Below, in pieces: positions 1 through 6,690 of a stretch of DNA of 64,000 nucleotides. The notes under the pieces are model-generated. The model was given only the letters and a program-made list of their open reading frames with translations. It was not told the origin of the DNA and did not search any database. Position numbers and translations under genes: made by a program. Each line of letters opens with the position of its first letter. The stretch's first letter is position 1. Source of the stretch: Janthinobacterium sp. CG3 (GTDB lineage: Bacteria; Pseudomonadota; Gammaproteobacteria; Burkholderiales; Burkholderiaceae_D); assembly GCF_000344615.1 (NCBI RefSeq), contig NZ_KB467824.1, positions 2,110,702 through 2,174,701 on the forward strand, in the 5' to 3' direction.

Positions 1-536
1 AACTCTTCCGGCACGCCGATGTAGTAGTTGCGGAAGAACAGCGTGGTGAAGGCGGTGCCGTAGACCACGTGGACGAATACCAGGCCGGTGGTGGTGTTGG
101 CCAGGCCGAACTGGCCAAGCAGGCGCGCCATCGGCAGGATCACCACCTGGAACGGAATGAAGCAACCCACCAGCAAGGCGGCGAACAACATTTCCGAACC
201 GCGGAAGCGCCAATGCGCGAACACGTAGCCGTTGAAGGCGCCCAGGAAGGTCGAGATCAGCACGGCCGGAATGACCATCTTGATCGAGTTCCAGAAGAAC
301 GGCTGCATGCCGTTGCAGGTGACGCCGGTACAGGCCGACGACCAGGCCTTGGCCCAGGAGTCGGTCTGCCACAGCACCGGCAGCGCCAGCAGGTTGCCGC
401 TGCGGATCTCGTCGAGCGATTTAAACGACGTCGACAGCATGACGTACAGCGGCGCGATGTAGTAGACCGCGAACAGGATCAGCAACAGGTACATGACGCC
501 GCGGCCGAGGTTGATGCTTGGTTTAGTGTGTGTCAT
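1..536 (-). CDS. gtsC: Carbohydrate ABC transporter permease, MalG/GtsC type (partial, 3' end outside window)
   Basis: Inner-membrane permease subunit of a sugar importer. The reading begins MTHTKPSINLGRG, followed by a first membrane segment (about residues 14-34), a periplasmic stretch with CTGVTCNGMQPF, and further membrane segments; only the first 178 codons lie in the window, so the EAA loop that contacts the ATPase is not visible. The start codon overlaps the stop of the upstream permease in an ATGA arrangement, so the two are translationally coupled. The order binding protein, permease, permease matches the GtsABC glucose/mannose importer of Pseudomonas and relatives; the ATPase would be expected beyond the window edge. 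Family assignment is firm, the sugar is inferred from context. Confidence 0.9.
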   Translation of the reverse strand, partial: MTHTKPSINLGRGVMYLLLILFAVYYIAPLYVMLSTSFKSLDEIRSGNLLALPVLWQTDSWAKAWSSACTGVTCNGMQPFFWNSIKMVIPAVLISTFLGAFNGYVFAHWRFRGSEMLFAALLVGCFIPFQVVILPMARLLGQFGLANTTTGLVFVHVVYGTAFTTLFFRNYYIGVPEE

Positions 537-1417
537 CTCATCGCCTTTGCGCTGCGCGCTTCCATATACATCAGCGGCACCAGTACCGCCACGATGGTGG
601 CCAGCATCATCATGGCCGACGCCGAACCCAGGCCGAGCTGGCCGCGGGTGAAGGAAAATTGGTACATGAAGATCGCCGGCACGTCCGACGAATTGCCCGG
701 TCCGCCGGCCGTCAGCGCGATCACCAAATCGAAACTCTTGATGGCGATGTGCGACAGGATCAGCAGCACGCTGAAGAACACCGGACGCATCGCCGGAATC
801 ACGATGCGCCGGTAAATCGTCGGCAAGGTGGCGCCGTCGACCTGGGCCGCCTTGATGATTTCGTCGTCGATGCCGCGCAGGCCGGCCAGGAACAGCGCCA
901 TCACGAAACCGGACGACTGCCACACGCCGGCGATGACGACGGTGTAGATCGCCATATCGGAGTTGACCAGCCAGTCGAAGGTGAACGACGTCCAGCCCCA
1001 GTCGTGCATGACCTTTTCCAAGCCCAGGCTGGGGTTCAGCATCCACTTCCAGGCGGTACCGGTGACGATGAACGACAGCGCCATCGGGTACAGGTAAATG
1101 GCGCGCAGGAAGCCTTCGGCGCGGATTTTCTGGTCCAGCAGGATCGCCATGAACAGGCCGATGGCGATGCTGGCGCCGATGAACAGGGTGCCGAAGATGC
1201 CCAGGTTTTGCAGCGAGGTCCACCAGCGTTCGTTGTCAAACAGCTCGTAGTACTGGACCAGGCCGGCGAATTCGAAGTTCGGCATCAGCCGGGATTCGGT
1301 CAGGGATATATAACCGGTCAAAAAGATAAAGCCGTAGACGAATACCAGACTGGCGACGAGCGTGGGGCCCAGCACGAGTTGCGGTATCCATCGGTCAAAA
1401 TGCTTGCGTAGGGACAT
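533..1417 (-). CDS. gtsB: Carbohydrate ABC transporter permease, MalF/GtsB type
   Basis: First inner-membrane permease of the sugar importer, 294 residues, six predicted membrane segments. The start chosen (MSLRKHFDRW) directly precedes the first hydrophobic segment (VLGPTLVASLVFVYGFIF); an in-frame extension further upstream is arginine/proline-rich and lies in the hairpin-bearing spacer, so it is unlikely to be coding. The cytoplasmic EAA-type loop is visible near residues 195-225 (EIIKAAQVDGA, then an IVIPAMRP tail). It is 187 bp downstream of the binding protein gene and overlaps the next permease by 4 bp (ATGA). Probably glucose and/or mannose uptake, by analogy with gtsB. Confidence 0.92.
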   Translation of the reverse strand: MSLRKHFDRWIPQLVLGPTLVASLVFVYGFIFLTGYISLTESRLMPNFEFAGLVQYYELFDNERWWTSLQNLGIFGTLFIGASIAIGLFMAILLDQKIRAEGFLRAIYLYPMALSFIVTGTAWKWMLNPSLGLEKVMHDWGWTSFTFDWLVNSDMAIYTVVIAGVWQSSGFVMALFLAGLRGIDDEIIKAAQVDGATLPTIYRRIVIPAMRPVFFSVLLILSHIAIKSFDLVIALTAGGPGNSSDVPAIFMYQFSFTRGQLGLGSASAMMMLATIVAVLVPLMYMEARSAKAMR

Positions 1418-1448
1418 AGGACTGCCGTATGAAGAAGGAAAAGCGGGA

Positions 1449-1476
1449 GGCGCCGCCGCGGGGGGGCGGCGGCGCC
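1449..1476 (-). promoter_or_regulatory. GC-rich hairpin between binding-protein and permease genes
   Basis: A perfect 10-bp inverted repeat (GGCGCCGCCG at 1449-1458 and CGGCGGCGCC at 1467-1476) with an 8-base G-rich loop lies in the 187-bp gap between the binding protein and the first permease. There is no T run, so it is not a classical terminator. A second smaller hairpin (GGCAGC, 5-base loop, GCTGCC) is at 1536-1552. Such hairpins commonly protect the upstream message from 3' decay and give more binding protein than permease; that role here is inference. Confidence 0.5.
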
Positions 1477-1604
1477 GTCGGAGCACGTCGTTGCATCGGC
1501 CCGCCGGTAGCGGGCGCGGATTCAAACGAAGGGCCGGCAGCCGTGCGCTGCCTGCCCTGTTGCCGGCGCGGCCCGCCGTGGCGGACCGATGCACGGCTCC
1601 TGGA

Positions 1605-2846
1605 TTACTTCACTTTGGCCGCTTTCGCCAGCGCCGCAACCGCGTCCTTCGAGCTCATGTTGGAGTTCATGAACTTGGCGATCACGTCGACCACCGCGCC
1701 CTGGGTCGCCGAAGGCAAGGCCATGCCGTGCGCGAACGATGGCACCAGGCCGCCGCTCTTGTTGGTGGCGTCCATGTCTTCCATCGATTTGATGGCGCAG
1801 TCGTCGAACTTGGCGCGCGAGACGCCGGAACGCACCGGGATCGAACCCTTGTTGAGGTTGAAGATGGCCTGGAACTTCGGATTCATGATGGCCGTGGCCA
1901 GCGCGAACTGGCCCTTCTTGGCTTCGGCGTCCTTCTGGGTGAACATGGCGAACGAGTCGACGTTGAAGGTGTAAGCCTTGTCGGTGCCAGGCGCGGCGGC
2001 GCAGATGTAGTCGCGGCCCGGGATCTTGCCGGCGTTGGAGAACTCGCCCTTGGCCCAGTCGCCCATGAATTGGAAGCCGGCCTTGCCGTTGATGACCATG
2101 GCGGTCGCCAGGTTCCAGTCGCGGCCGGCGGCGTCCTTGTCGATATAGCCCTTGACCTTGCCCAGGGTGTCGAACACTTTGACCATGGTCGGGCTGGTCA
2201 GTTCTTTCTGGTCCAGCTTGATCAGCGCTTTTTTGTAGAACTCGGTGCCGCCCACGCCCAGCGCGACCGACTCAAACACGGTGGCGTCCTGCCAAGGCTG
2301 GCCGCCGTGGGCGATGGCGATACCGCCGGATTTCTTGATTTTCTCGGCGGCGTCGAAGAACGCGTCCCAGGTGGCCGGCACGCCGACGACGCCGGCTTTT
2401 TTCAGCACGTCGGGATTGGCCCACATCCAGTTGACGCGATGCACGTTGACCGGCGCGGCGACGTAGTGGCCCTTGTATTTCATGATGTCGGCGACCACTT
2501 TCGGCAGCACGGCGTCCCATTTGCCGGCGGCGGCGGCGTCGTCGATGTTGGCCAGCACGCCTTCCTTGCCCCATTCCTGGATCGACGGGCCCTTCAGTTG
2601 GGCGGCGGTCGGCGGGTTGCCGGAGATGACGCGGGTTTTCAGCGCGGTCGCGGCGTTTTCGCCCGCGCCGCCGGCCACGGCGAAGTCTTTCCAGCCGAAA
2701 CCGTCTTCTTTGACGATCTGTTGCAGTTGGCCCACGGATTTGGCTTCGCTGCCGGAAGTCCAGTAGTGCAGCACTTCGACGTCGGTGGCGAAGGCGTTGC
2801 CGGCGAATGCCAGGCTGGTCAACATGACGATGTGTTTCAGTTTCAT
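1605..2846 (-). CDS. gtsA: Sugar ABC transporter periplasmic substrate-binding protein, GtsA type
   Basis: Periplasmic binding protein (cluster of extracellular solute-binding family 1), 413 residues, captures the sugar and delivers it to the GtsBC permeases. It starts MKLKHIVMLTSLAFAGNAFA, a typical Sec signal peptide cut after AFA; an AAGGA ribosome site lies 8 bases upstream of this ATG. The mature part begins TDVEVLHYWTSGSEAKSV, characteristic of glucose/mannose GtsA proteins, with the internal GFQFMGDWAKGEF segment also typical. It is followed by a strong hairpin before the permease genes. The porin gene lies 226 bp upstream on the same strand. Glucose as main substrate is inferred from the neighbouring glucokinase. 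Confidence 0.93.
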   Translation of the reverse strand: MKLKHIVMLTSLAFAGNAFATDVEVLHYWTSGSEAKSVGQLQQIVKEDGFGWKDFAVAGGAGENAATALKTRVISGNPPTAAQLKGPSIQEWGKEGVLANIDDAAAAGKWDAVLPKVVADIMKYKGHYVAAPVNVHRVNWMWANPDVLKKAGVVGVPATWDAFFDAAEKIKKSGGIAIAHGGQPWQDATVFESVALGVGGTEFYKKALIKLDQKELTSPTMVKVFDTLGKVKGYIDKDAAGRDWNLATAMVINGKAGFQFMGDWAKGEFSNAGKIPGRDYICAAAPGTDKAYTFNVDSFAMFTQKDAEAKKGQFALATAIMNPKFQAIFNLNKGSIPVRSGVSRAKFDDCAIKSMEDMDATNKSGGLVPSFAHGMALPSATQGAVVDVIAKFMNSNMSSKDAVAALAKAAKVK

Positions 2847-3072
2847 CTCCAAATTCCTTATTATGGTCCTACGTATTGGGGCCCCGGCGGCGGAACATTC
2901 CGTCCGCCCGGACATGGTGAAAACGCGCCTGTGCCGGCGCTTTTGAAACAACCGGCCGCGACTGCCTCCCCGGCCGGGCGGCGCCCATCACACGCATGCA
3001 TTGCACATCAGCATATGTATCACATTGGCGCCAAATACGCACCTTCGCGGGCGCGCATTTTTCATTCGAAGC

Positions 3073-4335
3073 TTAGAACCAGCTTTCCACTTGGACGCCG
3101 AACGAGGTGCCGCTGGTGCCGTTGTTGTAGATCGGGCCGGAATTGTTGGAGGCGTTGACCGAGGCCGTCGCCGCTTGGTTCCACTTGCCGTAGGTGACGA
3201 AGGCGCGCAATTCCGGACGCGACCACAGGCCAGGGCCGGCCGAGATCGTCGGCGCCAGCGTCAGCTTGGTCAGGCGCTTGGTCGGGCTATTGCTGTCGGT
3301 GACGCGGTCGGTGCCCAGTTCGACGACCATCTTGAGGTTCTGGTTGAAAGCGTAGACCGGGCGCACGCCCAGCGAGGTCCAGGTCGACGAGCCGCCGGCG
3401 TCGGACTTGTCTTTTTGCACCAGGGCGACCATTTCCATGCCCATGTTTTCGGTCGGCTGGATCCACAGGTCGTTGAAGACGCGCACGCGCTTGACGTCCG
3501 AACCCAGCGAGGTATAGCCGGAGGCGCCCATTTGCCCGTTGCCGACGCCGATACCGGTGCCCGGGCCGACGCCGTACTGCACGCCGAAGGTGTTGGCGCC
3601 GCCGAAGACCTTGGCTTGCTTGTGGAACAGCGACACTTGCCAGCCGTTGTGCTTCTGGCCCAGGGCGTCGTCGTTCTTGCCCTCGGCGGTGATGATCGTG
3701 GCCGCGATGTCGAAGGTACCGTCGGTGTTGACCGGCACGTCGCCGTAGATGAAGTTCTGGCGGATCGCCGACGGCGTGCCGACCACCTTGCCGTTGGCGT
3801 CGAGGGTGTTGGTGTCGCGGTCCTTGAAGAAGGCGTAGGAGAACTTGCCCGGACCCGCGCCGATGCGGTCGAGGCCGGCGCCGGTGCCGTTCATGTTGAT
3901 GTATTGCAGATCCAGCATGTGGATGTCGGGACGGTAGTAGAAGCGCTTACCCATCCAGGCGGTGCCGCCGTTCAGGAAGTCCAGACCCTTGGCTTCGATA
4001 AAGGCCTTGTTCAGCCCCAGCTTCTTGTCGCCGAAATCCGAATTCGGGCTGTAGACGTTGGCCCATACCGTGGCGACGTAGCTGACGCCGCCGCTCTTCG
4101 CGATTTCCTTGGTGTAACCGCCTTCGAAGTAGGCGTCGCATTCGTTGCCGAGGCGGTACTTCATCGTGTTGCCGCCCAAGCCGAAGCAACCCTGCGGGCC
4201 GCCGTCGCCGGCGGTGGTGCTGCCGGCGCCAACACGGAAGTAACCGTGGAAGCCTTCTTCGTCGGCAACGGCCGCTCCGCAGGCCAGGGCCAGGGTGATT
4301 GCCGCAGGCAGGGCTTTCAACATCGTGCGATTCAT
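3073..4335 (-). CDS. LamB-type maltoporin family outer membrane channel (copy 1)
   Basis: Outer membrane carbohydrate-selective porin of the LamB family, 420 residues. Signal peptide MNRTMLKALPAAITLALACGA; mature start EEGFHGYFRVGAGS, then the family features GCFGLGGNTMKYRLGNECDAY, WMGKRFYYRPDIHMLDLQY and a C-terminal aromatic residue (ending VESWF), needed for barrel assembly. A good AAGGAG site is 5 bases upstream of the ATG. It heads the binding protein/permease genes and is a paralogue of the porin at 56331. In Pseudomonas the gts locus instead carries OprB, so the use of a LamB protein here is a lineage variation. Sugar preference cannot be read from sequence. Confidence 0.92.
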   Translation of the reverse strand: MNRTMLKALPAAITLALACGAAVADEEGFHGYFRVGAGSTTAGDGGPQGCFGLGGNTMKYRLGNECDAYFEGGYTKEIAKSGGVSYVATVWANVYSPNSDFGDKKLGLNKAFIEAKGLDFLNGGTAWMGKRFYYRPDIHMLDLQYINMNGTGAGLDRIGAGPGKFSYAFFKDRDTNTLDANGKVVGTPSAIRQNFIYGDVPVNTDGTFDIAATIITAEGKNDDALGQKHNGWQVSLFHKQAKVFGGANTFGVQYGVGPGTGIGVGNGQMGASGYTSLGSDVKRVRVFNDLWIQPTENMGMEMVALVQKDKSDAGGSSTWTSLGVRPVYAFNQNLKMVVELGTDRVTDSNSPTKRLTKLTLAPTISAGPGLWSRPELRAFVTYGKWNQAATASVNASNNSGPIYNNGTSGTSFGVQVESWF

Positions 4336-4421
4336 GGTGTCTCCTTAGTATGTATATTTTTTATCCGGCAAAAAGTACGGGGGTTCGTCTTTTGCGGTCC
4401 AGAATTGTTTCCGGTAGAGAG

Positions 4422-4450
4422 ATAGTAACTATACTACGAATAAAGATCAA
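4422..4450 (-). promoter_or_regulatory. Probable sigma-70 promoter of the porin-gts operon
   Basis: On the minus strand TTGATC (4445-4450) and TACTAT (4422-4427) are separated by 17 bases, ending about 85 bases before the porin start codon. The divergent glucokinase-HexR gene starts about 210 bp to the right, so this intergenic region is the natural place for HexR to act. I could not recognise a convincing HexR site. Confidence 0.5.
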
Positions 4451-4628
4451 CAGATGATGTTGTAATCCTACGACGACGTACACAAAACATACGCCGCGCG
4501 CCGTGTTGACCGGGGCCGGCGGCGGCGCCGAATAGTGCAGCGCAACGTTGCGATCCGCATTAGAATCCGACTTGCCAATAAAAAAACTAGAACGCGCCGC
4601 GCGGGGGCATGCCCCCGGCGCGCGCGAC

Positions 4629-4652
4629 ACGCAAGAAGAGACGCAAGAAGAG
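4629..4652 (+). repeat. 12-bp tandem duplication containing the ribosome binding site of glk-hexR
   Basis: ACGCAAGAAGAG occurs twice in tandem (4629-4640, 4641-4652), just before the ATG at 4660. Each copy carries an AGAAGAG purine tract that could act as a ribosome site; only the second is at usable distance. Confidence 0.6.
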
Positions 4653-4659
4653 ACACGCC

Positions 4660-6570
4660 ATGAAAACAGAAGACATCTCCGGCCTGGCCAGCGCCGAGCC
4701 GGCCGACCGCTACAGCGACGGCCCGCGCCTGCTGGCCGACATCGGCGGCACCAACGCCCGCTTCGGGCTGGAAACCCGGCCGGGCCGATTCGAGGCGGTC
4801 GCCGTGCTGCGCTGCGACGACTACCCGTCGCTGCTGGACGCCATCGACGCCTATATGAACAGCGCCGAGGCGAAAACGGCCGGCGCGGCGCGGGTGCACC
4901 ACGCCGCCATCGCCATCGCCAATGCCATCGACGACGACATCATCAAAATGATGAACCACCACTGGTTCTTCTCGATCGAGGCGATGCGCACCGCGCTGGG
5001 CCTGGACACGCTGCTGGTGGTCAACGACTTCACGGCGCTGGCGATGGCCCTGCCCCATTTGCAAGCGCAGCAGCGGCATAAAATCGGCGGCGGCGAGGCG
5101 CGCCCGGACAGCGTGATCGGCCTGCTCGGCCCGGGCACCGGGCTGGGCGTGTCGGCCATGATCCCGGCCGAGGACCGCTGGATCGCCCTCGGCAGCGAGG
5201 GCGGCCACGTCAGCTTCGCGCCCTGCGACCAGCGCGAAATGGACGTGCTGGCCTACGCCTGGCGCGAGCTGGCGCACGTCTCGGCCGAACGGCTGGCCTC
5301 CGGCCGCGGCCTGGAGCTGATCTACCGCGCGCTGCGCGAGCGCGCCGGCAAGCCCGACGCGGCGCCGCTGCCGGCCGCCGAGATCACCGCCAGGGCGCTG
5401 GCCGGCGGCTGCGCCGTCTGCGCCGAGGCGGTCGACTGCTTTTGCGCGATCCTTGGCTCGGTGGCCGGCAACCTGGCGATGACGCTGGGCGCGCTGGGCG
5501 GCATCTATATCGGCGGCGGCATCGTGCCGCGGCTGGGCCCCTTGTTCGCGCAGTCGCCGTTCCGCCGCCGCTTCGAGGAAAAGGGCCGCCTGGGCGACTA
5601 CCTGGCGCAGATTCCAACCTACGTCATCGCCGCCGAGCAACCGACCTTCCTGGGCATCTCGGCGATCCTGGCGCAGAAACTCAAACTGGCCCACGCCGGC
5701 GCGCCGGTGCTGGAAAAAATCCGCCAGGCGCGCGACCGCATGAGTCCGTCCGAGTGCAAGGTCGCCGACTGGGTGCTGAAGGAGCCGAAGGCGATGCTGA
5801 CGCTGCCGATCGCCGAGATCGCCCATCGCACCGGCGTCAGCCAACCGACGGTGATGCGTTTTTGCCGCTCGATCGGGGTGCAGGGACTGGCCGACTTCAA
5901 GCTCAAACTGGCCTCCGGCCTGACCGGCGGCGCCATCACGGTGGCCCACTGCCACGTCGAGATTTCCGACTCGGACGCCGAGCTGGCGCGCAAGGTGCTG
6001 GGCAACAACGCCTCGGCCGCGCTGGCGCTGCGCGACATGCTCGACATCAAGTCGCTGACGGCGGCCATGGAACTGCTGCGCAAGGCCAAGCGGGTCGAGC
6101 TGCTCAGCGTCGGCAGCGCCCGCGTGGTGGCCGAGGACATGCAGCAAAAATTGCTCAACCTGGGCATCGTGTCGAACTATTTCCCCGACCCGCAGGCGCA
6201 GGAGATGAGCGCGGGCTTGCTCACGCCGAACGACGTGGTGCTGGTCATTTCGCGCTCGGGCGCGCCGCCGGAGCTGCTGCGTTCGACCAAGGTGGCGCGC
6301 GCCTGCGGCGCGCAAATTCTCGCCATCACCACCAGCGGCTCGCCGCTGGCCAAGCTGGCCGACGTGCTATTGACGCTGAACCACCCGGAGGGCAACTTGA
6401 ACTTCGTGCCGATGATCGTGCGCCTGCTGCAACTGATGCTGCTCGACATACTGTCGGTCGGCCTGGCGCGGCGCGACACGGCGCAGCGCGGCGACGCGGC
6501 GGACGCCGGCGGCGCGCGCAACGGCGCCCGCGTCAGCGGCAAACTCAAGTTCGGCGGCCACCTCGAATAG
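4660..6570 (+). CDS. glk: Bifunctional glucokinase / HexR-type (RpiR family) transcriptional regulator
   Basis: Fusion of 636 residues. The N-terminal part (about 1-345) is a bacterial glucokinase of the ROK-unrelated Glk family, phosphorylating glucose with ATP: phosphate-binding LLADIGGTNARFGL near residue 18-31, VNDFTALAMALP, GPGTGLGVS and GSEGGHVSFAP. The C-terminal part is a HexR/RpiR regulator: a helix-turn-helix at about 360-425 (IAEIAHRTGVSQPTVMRFCRS) and a SIS sugar-phosphate domain (about 455-590), expected to sense an Entner-Doudoroff intermediate such as KDPG. Such fusions are known from Burkholderiales. It is divergent from the porin-gts operon, which it probably controls. ATG at 4660 is chosen because the glucokinase core begins shortly after and the upstream extension is basic and repetitive. 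Confidence 0.93.
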   Translation: MKTEDISGLASAEPADRYSDGPRLLADIGGTNARFGLETRPGRFEAVAVLRCDDYPSLLDAIDAYMNSAEAKTAGAARVHHAAIAIANAIDDDIIKMMNHHWFFSIEAMRTALGLDTLLVVNDFTALAMALPHLQAQQRHKIGGGEARPDSVIGLLGPGTGLGVSAMIPAEDRWIALGSEGGHVSFAPCDQREMDVLAYAWRELAHVSAERLASGRGLELIYRALRERAGKPDAAPLPAAEITARALAGGCAVCAEAVDCFCAILGSVAGNLAMTLGALGGIYIGGGIVPRLGPLFAQSPFRRRFEEKGRLGDYLAQIPTYVIAAEQPTFLGISAILAQKLKLAHAGAPVLEKIRQARDRMSPSECKVADWVLKEPKAMLTLPIAEIAHRTGVSQPTVMRFCRSIGVQGLADFKLKLASGLTGGAITVAHCHVEISDSDAELARKVLGNNASAALALRDMLDIKSLTAAMELLRKAKRVELLSVGSARVVAEDMQQKLLNLGIVSNYFPDPQAQEMSAGLLTPNDVVLVISRSGAPPELLRSTKVARACGAQILAITTSGSPLAKLADVLLTLNHPEGNLNFVPMIVRLLQLMLLDILSVGLARRDTAQRGDAADAGGARNGARVSGKLKFGGHLE

Positions 6571-6604
6571 CGGCGGCCGTTCGCTCCGGCGTTGAGTTCA
6601 TCAA

Positions 6605-6666
6605 AACCAAGGGCGCCACCCCGGGGTCGGACCTTCAGGTCTGGCACCGGCTCTTCGCCCTTGGTT
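6605..6666. repeat. Palindromic intergenic repeat, AACCAAGGGCG family (copy 1)
   Basis: Outer perfect inverted repeat AACCAAGGGCG (6605-6615) / CGCCCTTGGTT (6656-6666) enclosing a GGGGTC..GACC core. It lies between the convergent glk-hexR and isomerase-kinase genes and may act as a bidirectional terminator. Related copies are at 30841 and 38540. Confidence 0.7.
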
Positions 6667-6690
6667 GTAACCGCGCCTCCGGCCGCGCCA

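Noticed and set aside
69..1411. Plus-strand open frames opposite the two ABC permease genes.
   Set aside because: Low-complexity composition and no motifs; the minus strand encodes well-conserved permeases.
4436..4500. Possible HexR binding site in the porin/glk intergenic region (TTGT..ACAA-like words).
   Set aside because: The half sites are too far apart for the known TTGT-N7-8-ACAA pattern; no convincing match.
4468..6315. Long open frame antisense to glk-hexR (over 600 codons), rich in Arg, His, Gln and Ala.
   Set aside because: Typical antisense shadow in GC-rich DNA; no ribosome site, no domain, and the plus strand encodes a clear fusion enzyme.
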